From Monilinia fructicola (lineage: Eukaryota > Ascomycota > Leotiomycetes > Helotiales > Sclerotiniaceae), in contig VICG01000006.1 in the NCBI GenBank assembly GCA_008692225.1, forward strand, positions 1,493,501 to 1,557,500: a DNA stretch of 64,000 bases. The letters run 5' to 3'. Position numbers and translations under genes: made by a program. Positions within the stretch are counted from its first letter, which is position 1. Each line of letters opens with the position of its first letter. The notes under the pieces were generated by a model, which saw only the letters and a program-made list of their open reading frames with translations, was not told the origin of the DNA and searched no databases. Shown piece by piece: positions 11,218 through 24,221 of the stretch.

Positions 11218-14200
11218 TCAAATTGCACGGCCCTTCCCCTTCCCTGTAAATCCCGCCCCCGAACGTTCTTCAGCTTCGGCTTCTTTCTTACTGCGTTCCT
11301 CTGCCAAGCTGAGCTGCAATGCAAACTCAAGATCATCTGATAATTCATCATGTTTATCCCTAGAGTTTGATGCTTCTGATTTGAATCTATCCTTGGATGC
11401 TTGACTAGTTGATGGCGAAGATGATGCCGAACGTTTCGGTTTTTTTGATTTGTAAGTGAAATTGACATCATAATCACCATGATTCGGTGCATAGCCATTG
11501 TCACCAATCGCGTGACCATCCATTAGCGAAAGGCGTATAGCCTCCTCAAGATCATGATCGTAGTTAGGTTCAGACTCTACAGCTGAAGTTGGCATTGTAG
11601 ATTGACTGCTTGTTTCAGGCGTGACGGTACCCGTACTATTCTGGCCTTTGGTTGGAGAATTCTCAGCATTGGTGGAAAAGTATCCAGCTCCAATGATACG
11701 GCGTTCTTCATCCTCAATAAGAGCTTCAGCAGATACCATTTCAGCATAACGTAAGGCTTCCTCCTCACTAAGACCACCAAATCCAACCCCAAATCGACCA
11801 GCAAGCCTAGCTGCTTCTTTAGCCTTTTCTTTCTTTTCTTGGGCTAGTTCTTCTTGTTCTGTTGCAATCTGACTCAACAAAGCTCCTCTACCAGTATTGC
11901 TAAATCTATCAGTTGCCCCATTACTACCACGTTCACCGCGGCGAAGCCTCCGTTTTTTGGTCTGAAATTGATCAGCAGCAGAGGAACTGTAATGCCAATA
12001 TCGTAGATGAGTACCAAGTGATACCATACCACGTAAGATTGTTGGATCGGGGTCAAGAACAATGGCCCCAGCAGCGTAAAGATTGATGCCCACTCCATGA
12101 ATTCGCGCCTCGGCTTGTATTAAACGACGTCGAGCACGGGAAGAGAAGCGAGAGTGTAGAGTGCGAATTGGTTGAGTAGATGATGCAAGAGGATCCCAAG
12201 CTTGTACAAGGCCATCGTTTCCACCGTGAACAATAAATAATGCAGAAAGTGCCAAAACACGATATCTGAGGCGACTCTGTAACGATAGTGCGAATTGGAT
12301 GTAGTTCGTTGACCACTTGAGGATTTGCAGACTGAGGACCACGCATATTCCACAAAATGATCTGGCCGATCTTGGTACCAATGGCCAAATAGCGTGCACG
12401 ATATCCGGGAATGCTAGTCGAAGAAGTCTCACCAGAAGGTGTCCCCGAGAAAGTAGTAGAACTTCTTTTTCCATTGACTGTGTGTAATGGGTCTTCGTCA
12501 ATTGTGAGCAGGGCATATGTTGATAGATCTATAGCAGAAGTAGTGATCTCAACGCCGGGATGTGACTTCAAGGATAGCAAGGAACATCGCCATTCTTCGT
12601 CCATATCGGACTCCACATTTTCAGAAGGTTGTTCGACCATTGTCATAGGTAATATTGGCGCCATTGGTGAACCTGGCGAGGTAAACTTCTCTGCTTCGGT
12701 TTTCGATGCATCTCCAAATAAAGAGGGCAATTTTAGCTCTGATGGCACCGGAGGTGTTGCTGAAGCAGCTCTTGGTAAAGTAAACCCATGAAGTGAGACT
12801 TTTTCGACTTTACACCTTGTATATCGCTTAATTTCCGCGCCTGTTCCAGGATTGATTCCACAGCTGATGACAAAAATACCCTCACCAGCTCCATTACCGT
12901 CATCGCCACTAAAGTCAACTTCAAGTCTTCGACGCATGTCCCATCCATCACAGACAGTGCGGAAATGTAGGGGACGAAGTCTCAAGAATTTCTCTATCTC
13001 GCGAGTTTCTGCCGTCACCTGTTGTTTGGAAAGATTCATCGAAACACACGACGATCTTGGGGAGTAGCTGCCGTGAACTGCAGCTTCTTGCCAAGGATCA
13101 TCGCGAGCTACACGACGAGATGCTTCCACAACTTGCCAGTATACAGTACGACCAGCAATCCAAGCTCGTCGTCCCAAACTATCCTCATCCAAAGATACAT
13201 GAACTGGGTGATTTGTAACTGTGGGTATCTCTGTCAGGTAGAACACTTCACCCAAAGCGTTCAATACAACTGCCCAAGCTCGACCCGAGGCTTTGCGGGA
13301 GTTATTATAAGAGTCATCAACACTGATTGCAATTATAGGACACCAGGGCAAGGAATCCATCGGGCCATGACTGAACCAACCTTAGCCTTAGAATGTTCCG
13401 TGCCGAGACTGTAAGCTGTGATCACACCGAGTGTCGAGCCAGTCATTATTCCAATGACACCATTAGTCATACTGGGTACAGACATGGATTTAGCGATCCA
13501 AATGGCCGAGATTGCCTCGGTAAGGGGCGGTATAGTTGGAATCCCAGATTCTGCATCCGCCAAACTTGGAGGAGAATGGGCTAAAAAGCGACCACGAATC
13601 TCATTCGCTGTTCTGTAGTAAGCCGAGCCTCCTGGAAACCCTTCTCCATACACCATTCCGAAAGGCTGACTGAGATCCATAACGTTTGGAAGACCCGCAG
13701 GACCATCCCCAAGACCATATGGGACCTCACCGGCAAAGAGGTCTACAAATTGAGGCAGTGCCTGAGGATCATTCAAACCCCAACGATCGATTTTTCCAAG
13801 TCTCGGGTCGCTACTACCCGCAGAGCCAGTTTCATCAGTTCCATGAATAAAACGTGGAAATTTCTTTCCTTGTCCAAATACGCCATGAATGTGGTTGATG
13901 GATGTGAACAATTCCGAGGTGTACGTGGTGACAGCACTTGTATTCCCGACACCATTTGGACGATTTGAACCACCATTTTCACCACCTTGAGCAGGCTTCC
14001 CTCTCCCAAGACTTCGCAAGAGACGTGTTCGAATCACATATTCGCTCCTCCAACTTGCCAACCCGGTCAATCGCGTAAAGAATCGTTGTTCACGAAATCT
14101 TTCTCGTTCATCATCATCAGAATTACAAGCGGAGGTAGTAGGCAATGCTTCTGTAACATCTTCACCTGGGAAGAATCTTGAAAATGCGACACGCCATGCA

Positions 14201-14770
14201 TGAGGAGTGGTGACCAGATTATAAAATCGCCGCGATACAAGTGAAACTGCGGATAGAGATGATGCAGGCAAATGCGATAGGATATGAGTCAGAACCTCTG
14301 TAAGGAATCATGTTAGAATAAGGTCAATCGAGGTCATAAGAATGTAATTGAAAAGTACCATTGGGGAAATTTTCCAGCTGCGGTCCTTCATCAGTCGTAC
14401 TGCCTTTCTTCTTCACAACCTGAAATCCAGGCCCTTCTGATTGCTTTCTAGGTGGACTAGGAGCAAGGGCATTTTCATACTCAGCAATTCGTTGATAAGA
14501 TGGCCTTGGGCGGTTTTCAAAGTTCGACTCTAAACTCAATCCGCGCAATGAGTCTTCCACACCACCGAGAGGCGATCGCCATCCTGCTGCTTCCGAACCT
14601 GTTGAAGGAGTTGAGCTGGCCGTTGAGCTGTCGAGCCCGTTAAGAGGGTTGACCAACTCGCTGGACGAGAGACGAGGAGAGTAAAGGCCATGATTAGGAG
14701 AGCTGGGTATGTCTGGCGGGTTATCGAAGGTAAGAATTCTGGATAAATTATCGGGAGGCGATGGCTGCAT
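11218..14770 (-). CDS. F-box/WD-repeat-like protein with C-terminal UIMs (Ufo1-like)
   Basis: Probable substrate receptor of an SCF ubiquitin ligase. The start is ATG 14770 (MQPSPPDNLSRIL). A disordered N-terminus of about 137 residues is followed by an intron (about 14298-14358). The F-box comes next: EVLTHILSHLPASSLSAVSL...WRVAFSRFF. A long beta-propeller-like region includes FIVHGGNDGLVQAWDPL near 12230 and GTHLRYWHYSSS near 12000. Two ubiquitin-interacting motifs sit at the end: DLEEAIRLSLMDG near 11540 and DDLEFALQLSLAEERS near 11320. F-box plus WD-like domain plus UIMs is the layout of yeast Ufo1, which handles Ho endonuclease and damage-related substrates; orthology is my inference. 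Two single-base breaks split the ORF: a missing base near 13338 and an extra T in the run at 12254-12257. The protein continues across both. Confidence 0.75.
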
Positions 14771-15600
14771 AAAATTGAACGTGAAGAGGTTGGGATTAAG
14801 AATTTGACTGAGCCAGTAAATCCGGTCAGTCTATTTATTGTAGATAGGATAGGTTGATAATGTCTTGCTCTTTCGAATGTTCGTGTGAAAGTTGGAATTC
14901 TATATTTCCTTGCGGGTTTGGGTTTGGGTTTGGTTTTGGTGTTGGTTTTGAGCTTCTGTTTCTCGTTTCTGTTTGTGTCACCTCAAATTATTATGAGAGG
15001 AGAGTCACTAAAGTCCCATGTGCATGGTGACGTCCTAATAAGACTGTGATAAATTGATAAAATATGTTTAAGCTTTTGATAAATGTACTCACCCCACGTG
15101 ATCCCGAAGTCACTCTACGTTTCGAATCAATCATGTCGACATCACTCATTACATATCACATACGATTCAGACTCCCACTGAAAACTATGATACTATCTAC
15201 TACATCTTTACCTCAGTATTTCAAGAAACTATGAACTGTAACACGTATGGCTATATGTGTTTCACGCCTGTACCAAGCCTCCTATTGAACTATCATTTTC
15301 CAAATCCTATAGAAAGGATTCCTAAATCTCTCTGTCCTCAATCTTTTGAGTAGTTCAGCGGTTTGGTATCTGTATCTATTTCTAATACGACTGGATGCAT
15401 ATCAAATGCGGGTGCCGTTTTGTCCCTCATCGTTCTTTCCCTTCGTGCTCGACGTCGGTATAAATGCTGGTGCGAATGCAGATACGGATATGAATTCCCC
15501 GCTCGCCCTTGCGGACATCGATACCTTACTTGTACTCCAGAAGATGGTCTGTGGTGTGGAAAGTCCCGTAACACCTGTGAATGTGGTCATTGCAACTCAA
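14771..15600. other. Intergenic region upstream of the F-box gene
   Basis: Contains a GGGTTT/GGTTTT-rich purine-pyrimidine stretch at about 14915-14950, probably in the promoter or 5' UTR of the F-box gene. Overlapping small ORFs at 15338-15653 on both strands look like chance ORFs. Confidence 0.5.
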
Positions 15601-17430
15601 CACCATTGCTTCCATCATCAAGTTTGGGGATTGAAGACATAACTGATAGGTGATGCACCTGATTCAAAAGTAAGAGTGGTTCCATCCATCTATGACTGCT
15701 CGACTCCATCCAATTTCCATCAATGTGACATCCCCAATCTTAAAAGTATTATTTGCAGTAATGAGTGGATATTTCAAATTTGTACCCGCAAGCACCAAAC
15801 CACTTCGGTCTGCAAATTTGCTTTCACCACTATAGACTCTCATCGTAGGAGCAACATGAAGTCCAATATTAAATGTGATACTGGAGATAATAGCAATTAA
15901 TGAGCAGAACATTGTGACCAACAGACCACCTGCTATCCCAGTCTGATTTTCTGATCTTGAAATACCCCTCAAAGTTGTTGGCGCGAGAGCTATTCCTCTA
16001 GGACCAATGCGGATTGTGTCCCCATTGGGAAAGTCGGTTTGCATCGCCAATCCGGGTCCATATTTGTATTTTGAAGAACCAATATATGCCACGAAGCTTC
16101 CAATACTTATCGGCTGGCCATCAATAATGAGATAACTCGTTCTGGAGGCAAAGGAGCCAAGGTGATGTATTCAAACTCTACTCCATCAGTTCCATGTTAC
16201 GGGTTTACCGATTGGTAGTTGGACTTGGCGATGTTTGGAGACCGCCCTCTCCCTTGCTAGTGGTTGGATTCAGTGACTGAGCAATATTGGCTGCTCCTGT
16301 ACTGGTGGCTTCGCTAGCTCCACGCGTAGGGAGCAAAGCAATAACTATTCCCGGTGTAATGAATTGAGACGGGCTTATGGTGAATACATGATGCTTTTGC
16401 GTGACAACTAAGGGCAAAGATCCCCTTTGATTCGTGGCCCCTTTATTATAACATTGCTTGTTGTCAGTGTAACCGACCCCCAAGAATCACAACTGAGACT
16501 ATAGAAGGCAAGGTTGGCCCAGATTCATTGTAAGCTCCTCCTTTTGGATTTTCTCCATTGCTGACTTCGGTATTAGACGCTGCTTCGACAGTAGCAGTTG
16601 AAGTACTAGGCTTGTTCTTTCGTGTTGTGCGTGTGCCAGAGAAAGGAGGTGTGAATGTGTCGTAGACGACTTGTGAAAATTTACTTGTAACGACACCTGT
16701 TGTAGTACGGGAATGAGGAAATGGCGAGTCAGATGCCATTGGTAAAGGCGATCGTGATTCTTCTATTTTTGGGTCTATCAGGTTCGGGTTCGTATCATTT
16801 GCATTTGCATTTGCGTAGTATATGTTGTTGGTGTGCCAGGTGAACAATAGAGTGGAGGAGTAAGTTCTAGTACAGTAGTATATGTAGCATTCCAGGCAAG
16901 TGTGATTGTATTCGTAGTGGGTATGAGAATAAATTCGAAGAAATCGTCGTCATCGGATTCAAGGAGAATGCAAGGTGTTGACTCTATTGACACTGATATT
17001 GTGACTGTCTTAATATTCTTGGTTCCCATTTCACTGCATCCAAAACTGGAAGACGCGTGATGATTGAAAAGGAATTAGAAATCGCGTTTGGTTGGTTTAT
17101 CGGTTGTCTAGAGCTGGTACGCAAGATAGAATGACCAAAATTTGTGGTTATCTCGGAAGGTATAGAGGCGACGAAACTTGGAAGAGGTGTGGCATTGAAG
17201 AACGAAACAAAAACAGGAGTCACATTAATCTTAGTATTAGAACTTTGAGAGGCATGATGGTTGGAGTATTCGTGGAAGTAAAATTGCTGATACTACTTGG
17301 CCCTCCAGATGTGGAATCGCTAATTGAAATGAGATCAGACGTCACGTTTTTTGGCGCTATTTGGCCTTTGATGTGTGAGGCTGAAAGTCGGGGTACTAAT
17401 AGAGGTTTCATTGCTAACAATATTGGCTCA
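15600..17430 (-). pseudogene. Fragmented Ser/Thr/Pro-rich surface-protein gene
   Basis: Several minus-strand ORFs in different frames look like parts of one gene: 16984-17223, 16778-17029, 16464-16847, 16205-16483 and 15664-16092. The composition is that of fungal secreted, O-glycosylated proteins: Thr/Ser-rich patches (TFTPPFSGTRTTRKN, TSTATVEAAS), TISPSQFITPG and LIIDGQPISIGSFVAYIG repeats. Near the end a hydrophobic stretch TGIAGGLLVTMFCSLIAIISS resembles a GPI-attachment tail or membrane anchor. I cannot identify a start codon or a signal peptide. Some frame changes could be introns; at least one (near 16150, between ITLAP and FASRTSYLIIDG) looks like a single-base break. It may be a real gene damaged by assembly errors or a true relic. 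No function is assigned. Confidence 0.4.
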
Positions 17431-20302
17431 TGGCTTCGGGAAAGTCGTTAAGGATGATGATACGAACGCGGTGCTCTCGATTCTAGTGGAACTGGTGAAG
17501 ATGTTGTTGATGGAACGATCAATACACTCGGTATGTTTATAGTCGAAAATTGGTCGACTTGTATAGTTAAGGACGTAAAAGTTATGCTGGAATTAGAAAA
17601 TGATTGGAATTGTGCTGTTGATATTAGCCAATATGGCTCCAGGCAACAGAATTCAGTCCCTTACCAAACCCGGGAACATTTAGTAAGAAACAATATACAG
17701 GGGAAAGTCGATCCACAATAAAGTATTGCTCCCGATCACCTCATAGGTTCAATATTTCATCTTGTCAAACACCCGGCACAAAACAGAGAACAGGCGCAGC
17801 TATACGGACTGTTCATATGAGAAAAATAGCACACAAATGTCAAATCCATATAAAGTTGGTTGGAGGTAGTCACAGAATGCATAGAAAAATGAATGAGCTA
17901 TGCAAAAACGTTGGAAAGCAAGAGGTTCAAGAACATAAGTCAAAAGCGATTATGATCTGGAAGAGCTTCATTATTTTGCTAACTCCATTCTCATTGCTGG
18001 TTCAATAAAGATAGAGTAGTGCTTTGATCATGATTTTGGTACAACTTGTACCAATGATCCTGTAGTGGAAGTACATGTAAAGGACATAGCTGTGTGACTG
18101 CCAGATTTTCCGACATATATTGGTATGTTCACAAGTAGTTTGGTAGGTGACTACTAGGTAAGCCCTATGATAAGGTCCATTTCGATCCTAACATAAACTG
18201 CCCTGTGGCGGTACGTACGTACCTGAAGATCGACCGCTGAGCATGTATAGTGTTGCATTTCGTATAAATGATGGGCCGGAAGGTGGAAGTTGGCCATTAA
18301 TAAGAGAAAGACGATTCACGTTGACCACAGCCCAAGGCTAGATTCGAATCACCTCTTCTTTCGTAAGGTCTGAAATTGTGGAAGAGTGTTCACCACATCC
18401 TCTTAACCCCCGAATAACTCTTGGCGAGGAATCTTGTCCTTCTCGAGTAACCAAAGAAGAGCTTCAACTTTCCCTCTATCCGGCATCGGGATTCGGAAGA
18501 AGTACAGGATCACAAACTGATGAAAGTTTCAAAGGCTAGCTAACAACAACGGCTTATTATCGAATACGAGTGTTGAAGTTCTGGGTCAGTGGATAAGTCC
18601 CGGCAAGTAGGTTTAATGTGACCCCAGTTCAGCTGATGCAGAGACCAAAGGATCGACGGACTCTTTTTCTTGCTTTAGAATCTGGTTTTAGATGACGGTA
18701 ATTCTGAATGAAATTTTGAAGCTTGGAATAATGATAAGGTTTTGATCGTAAAAGCTTCGATGAAATAATACCTCGGACGTAGGAGAGAAGTACTAAAGTA
18801 GTAAGTAAGCGTGAAATTATCCGCCGCACTACATCTCTCATGGATATCTATGAAGGCAAGGTCAATACTGTACTAGGTTTGGGAAACGAAAAAAGCTGGT
18901 AATAGAACCGAAACCCATGTTAATGGCCTCCCAATCTTACATAGCCACATAGCAATCATGTGGCAAGAATCTGCAAGATGCTAATCAAAAGCCGAAGCTC
19001 CCCTTCTGTTGTAGTTCCAACGCTATGTTCCATTACTTAGAGTAGATCTTGGAATCGGCCCAGAATCCATACGGTTTGATTTAATCTGCACTGTCTGATG
19101 AATGCCGGCAATCCTTTTGATAACAGTTTTGTATAAGTACAAACCCTATTGGATAAATAAGGGAAGTGACGCGCAATATGCACGATCGAAAGGACACAGT
19201 AGAGAAAAGATGTATGTGGTTTTGTAGTTGATGTTCTCGATTATCCATTCTTGACACGTGCAGGATCAGGATCGCTGCTTTTAAGAGGATGAGCCCCAAG
19301 ATCACCGAGATGTATTGAAATAGTTGAAATAGCACCAATGATTGAAGGAATATCGCTCGGTGCTTTAAGAAATTGAGAACGAGCTATCTGCTTTCCTAAT
19401 ATAGCAAATTAGCCGACAGCTTTATGGTTCATCCCTTCATAATTATTCTCGAACATCATCACGAAGTAGACTCTTGGAGACACAGACTTGATCTAAGTTT
19501 TAACTCATATCCGCCAACTCCACTACCGTAATCTCTATTACTCAAGAGGAACTCCACTATCCCCAACTTTCTTTTAACTCGGCCAACCTAGCCCAAATCT
19601 TTCCTTTTCCCTTCTTCAATCCCCATCCAGTCGAGTAAACTGGCGTTAACGTTTCTCTACCAAGTCATTGATCATTCTGCTTCGGGATCAAGTGCTCTTC
19701 TTGACAGTGCCATTGCAGGAGCGCACCATATCTTTCGGCATGTCCCGACATTCTCCAAATCGATGGCTTTATCAATTCTCTATATTTGTTGGAGGATGAT
19801 AATGATGTTATGAGGAAGCATACGATAAGCTACGAGGTGGTAATTTTCTTCATTGAGGCTCTTTGAGAACTTGCATGCTTTTATCGCTTATTCATTCAAG
19901 GCTTATTTGCCCCCTTTCCCATGCTTTCTATGGTTGGACGGGGTTGGTTTCTGGGCGCTCCTAGTCTCTTTCGGATTTTCCCCACGCCAACTTTTAATTC
20001 TCTTTTGTCCCACAACAAAGTCCAGACCAAACCAACCACAGTATCAACAGTTATTGGTTTCTTTTACTTCTTAACTTCACATTCATTCCTTTTTTAAGTT
20101 ACCTATGTGTAATTGGCTCAGGTGCCACACATTACATTCTTCTGAGCCTGGGGCTCAGCCTCACAGCCTTTCTATTCTCCTTACTCGAGGCCTGTTGTGG
20201 TTTCGGTCTTTTGTCACCACATACTTTTTTTATAACTCCCATGATACTAGGTACAGTGATAATCGGCTAGTTTTTTGTATCTTTGGCTGCCAAATCCTGG
20301 CT
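17431..20302. other. Long non-coding stretch
   Basis: About 2.9 kb without a recognisable gene on either strand. The ORFs present are short and unrelated in composition to the neighbours. I see no terminal repeats, transposase remnants or RNA gene. The last 400 bases probably carry the promoter of the protease-like gene. Confidence 0.5.
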
Positions 20303-23300
20303 ATGGTCTCTTTTGTGGTGAAGTGTGCTCTCGCACAATTTTTGATCTCGCTTCTGGTCTTGGAGCAACTTGTTGGCGGTGTGGTGGCAGTCAAAGCTTT
20401 GAGTGTAGCACCTTCCTCTGCTTGGTATACCAATATGATCCTCCCTTTCTTTATAAAAATGCTGATATAACCAAAGGTTTGGAAATGATGGATCGTGGTC
20501 TGCTGTTTCTGTTAGATTGGGCTTTCCCCAGCAAGGGGTCAATCTTTTTCCGAACACCCTCAGTGAAGAAATATGGGCGGTTGGGCCCTACGGTTGTGAA
20601 GATGATAGTATGTTGTCTTTTTCTATATCATGTTTGTATACTGGCATATGAAATTCCAAATTCTTGCGAGTCAAGGTTATCTATCACCCCTTCAATGTCA
20701 GATGACAATCCTGAGTCTCTGTTTTCAATGATATTCAGACATCATCCTTTCAATATCAGATAAGGGTGTATAGATTGAAGTTTCAATAGAATTGTTCATT
20801 AGGTTTCATCCCTTCAATATCAAGTGATAGCCTCTGGATCCCCATTGCAATCTTATCATATATCAGGTTTTATACCTTGAGTATCAGATCATGGTCTTGA
20901 AATCACTCTTCTCAATTGTCCTATCTAAACCATTCTTTTTCGTGTACCATGAAATAAATGTTCGTATCTAAAAGCTTGAACTATAGAAGCACCTAGAAGA
21001 TGATATGACATTTATGTCTCACCAATAATCCAACTTTCTAGGCTGCAGTCCGACGATCAGAGGCTCTTCATGCTTGGTTTCCACCTGTACGCTGATATAA
21101 AGAATTTCATTTGGAATATCGTATGGCATCACATTACTAAGTTGTAGTCAATGATCCACAACTCTTTCGATGTTAAAAACTACCCCCTTTACTAGTTGCC
21201 GCTAAAGTACCCTACCTCGCTTACATGCTAACTGTACTTTGAAGGTTCAACTTGTCCTATTAGCAGAGGATCAATCTTCAACGCAAGCCAGTCATCTACA
21301 TGGCGCTCTCTATATTATTGGGACCACACGGCGTCGTGGAACCTTGGCACAGGTAATGCGCTAAACTGGCCTCCTTCTGGAGATTTTGGACTTGACCACC
21401 TTGCTTTTGGCCCAGATGGTCCAACTGTTCCTAAGGCTACAGTAGCCATTATTAACGATACAGAGTATTGGGTGGGAAGTTTTGGTTTGGGTGCCAGCTC
21501 CGGAAACTTTACCTATGTCACGCCGAAACCGTTATATACGCAATTACAAGATGAGGGGGAGATATTAGGTGCAGGCTATGGATACACCGCTGGCGCTGTA
21601 TATCGTGAGTTTCTTACATCGATCCCAGTATCTTTTGGCCAGATTCGCTAACACTATACAGGGCAAAAAGGGGAAACATTGTCGCTAACGCTCGGCGGTT
21701 ATGATGAAAACCGATTTGTGCCTCATAACGTCTCATTCAATCTGGTCGGTTCCGCACAGTCTATACCTAGACTATTTATTGAAAGTATCTCTGTCATATC
21801 CACCAATGGATCGAATACATCTATAGAACTTGCATCCTCGAAGGATGGCATGAAAAACACATTAATTGATAGCTCAACACCTTTCCTATGGCTTCCAGAG
21901 GAGGTTTGTGATCGGTTTGCAGATGCTCTAGGGCTCACTTATAACGAAACATTGAACTTATACACCTTCGACGAAAATCCTAACCAACATAATAACCTAT
22001 CAGATGCAACAACGTCAACCACGTTTACATTTAGGCTTAAAGATGAGCCTACAGCAAAGGATTCTGTCGATATTGCCTTACCATACGCAGCTTTTGACTT
22101 GCAATTAACTTACCCATATATTCCGAATACGGAATATGGAACTGATGAAGCCTCTAAATTTTACTTTCCATTGGCAAGAGCAGCAAATGCTAGTCAATAC
22201 ACTATCGGTCGAGCATTCTTACAAGAGGCGTATATCATCACTAATTACGAGACAAATACGTTCTCCATTCACCAAGCTGTCCATGTATCCGACACTCTAT
22301 CTAACACGAGCATCGTTGCTTTCCAGGGAGCGACTCCTCAAAACTCTCATTTGTCCAAGGGTCAAAAGATTGGTATATCTATCGGCGTCAGTATATTCGG
22401 AACGGGAATAACACTGGCTGGTTTATACTGTTATTATATCAAATACTACAAGCCGAGAAAACATGCCCATGCTACTACAAACTCTACATCCGAATCAGAA
22501 GCTGGAATTCACCTTCAACAAGCTGGTAGCCCTTCATCAATGACACCAGGTACCTCAGAAGCTACTAGTAATGATGACTATCCAGTTGAGATAAACTCGG
22601 AAATTGCTCAAACAACGGAAGTCGACGCCCAAGCCCCACATCTCAACGTCTAGAACTTGCAGCCGCAATTCCAGGTGAACTTTCCACCGGAATCCCAGTT
22701 CAACCTCCAGCCGAGCTCGAAGGAAATTCTTTCTACGAAAGTTTTACGTTTGGTCCCTCTTCTACTGAGCAATCGAGTCCTACTGTTAGTCTTTTCTCTG
22801 CCTCACTTTCGGGCTCGCTACCATCCGCGGCTGCTCTCGCCGTCAGTTCTGTGGAGCCATCGTTCGAACAACCCTCTTCTCCTGCAACCCCTGCTCGTGC
22901 CTCAGTTTTGTCGGATAATGTATCGCCGATTTCTCAAGCCCGTATGAATGGTCGCATGAGTCCCCCTCCCACATACGATCTCACTCATCCTAGCAGTCAC
23001 ATCTTTGGTAGAGCCATTCCTTCTGGCTCCCAACCCACAAGCTTATTCGACCAACCCACCAGAACCCAAGCCTCACAACATAGCAACTACGTTTACGCCA
23101 ACACAATGCCATCTGGCATACAGCCCCCAAACCCCTTCGAACAAACTACCCAAACCCGCATCGCACAAGTAAACGAATGGCGCCGCCGCGACCAGGAACG
23201 ACAAGCACAAGAGGAAGAACTACATCGTCAAGCATTAGCCCGAGAGGAAGAGATTCGCGAGGAACGGTTCCAGGCTAGTCGACGCGCTCGCAGGCAGCAA

Positions 23301-23390
23301 CTTGAGAGAATGGAAATCGAAGGAATTGATGTCTTCAAATATCGCCTCGAGGATGTGTATGATCTTAGGATCTCTTCGGTGCCGCCGTGA
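20303..23390 (+). CDS. Membrane-anchored aspartic-protease-like protein, probably inactive
   Basis: Secretory protein of the pepsin-like (A1) fold. Exons are 20303-20424, 20477-20607, 21245-21604 and 21662 onward; phases agree across all junctions. Residues 1 to about 35 form a signal peptide (MVSFVVKCALAQFLISLLVLE). The start of the fold reads WFGNDGSWSAVSVRLGFPQQ. Where active enzymes have the first DTG, this one has FPNTLSEEIWAVGPYGC, with no aspartate. The second motif is LIDSSTPFLWLP instead of D-T/S-G. Cys pair CPISRG follows. Many N-glycosylation sites are visible. A single membrane helix (IGISIGVSIFGTGITLAGLYCYYIKYY) comes near 22370-22450, then a Ser/Pro-rich tail ending in a charged EEELHRQALAREEEIREER coiled-coil-like stretch. 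The first frame ends at 22653, but the tail continues in a second frame to 23390, so one base is probably missing near 22643; a further shift could extend it to 23460. Likely a non-catalytic surface protein or receptor. Confidence 0.75.
20608..21244 (+). other. 637-nt intron in the protease-like gene
   Basis: Donor GTATGT follows GATGATA; acceptor TTTGAAG precedes GTTCAACTTGTCC, with a CTAAC branch-like site about 20 nt before it. Joining gives ...CEDDSSTCPISRG..., in frame and as expected for the fold. It is roughly ten times the usual intron length in this window and contains a degenerate tandem repeat. Confidence 0.75.
20681..20892 (+). repeat. Degenerate tandem repeat, about 60 bp, inside the long intron
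   Basis: A core resembling ATC-CCCTTCAATATCAGATGA recurs near 20683, 20742, 20806 and 20870, at spacings of about 58, 64 and 64 bases. The sequence between the cores has diverged. Confidence 0.55.
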
Positions 23391-23936
23391 GACACAGTGC
23401 TGTTCTTGAAGCAAATAATGATTTTACTGCTCAAGGCATAGCTAGAAGCGAAGACGAGTAGTCCATGGCTGGTAGCCCGACTCCAAAAGCTATTCCCGAA
23501 GCCGCTTCAGCTCTTGGATTTACCCCAGTTGTCGCTCTACGTCATTCCTCTTTCGACGATGGAAATGAAGACTTCTACAACTGGATCTCCCTCGATCTAT
23601 CAAGACATCCGTCTTACAATCCCAATCTATTCCGTCGCCCACCGAATTGAACAAAGCATCGACCGCCCGTTCCGAGCCTCTTAGCTTGAACCCCCATCCA
23701 TACCACAGGAGTTCCACCCATAAGATCGAAGCTCCCAACCGTGTTTTCAGACTGTCCATTTGTCATAGACTTAAAGATTTGCGGTTACCGACATTAACTT
23801 TCAGCTCCCATACCCAAGGATCTAACCATACAGCAATATCCCACCTTCTCCCTCCACCCCACCACGTCAAAGCCCCTTTGAAAGTGCCACCTTCACCCTT
23901 CTTTCTTTAGTACTTTTTCATATCCCCGGCTTCAAA

Positions 23937-23968
23937 TTTCACATTTCACATTTCACATTTCACATTCC
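23937..23968. repeat. TTTCACA heptamer repeat
   Basis: About four to five perfect copies upstream of the drifting pentamer array. Confidence 0.85.
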
Positions 23969-24221
23969 CACCTCTCCACATGCATCCCAACCCACACGAG
24001 TTTGCGAGCCCACGTCCCCCCACAGCGGAAAGCCACATCCGCAATACCATGACGACGACACGAAGACGCTTTGCATTATTTGGGACAGCCAAGAGAACAG
24101 TTTATCCGCACGTGTGGCGGCGACATGAGCCAGGCCTTGGTTGCAGCTCCAACTCACTCAGATTAAGATCACCCTCCAAACGCCTTGCGGACAGATGATT
24201 CGAACGTGCTTCCTCCACGTG

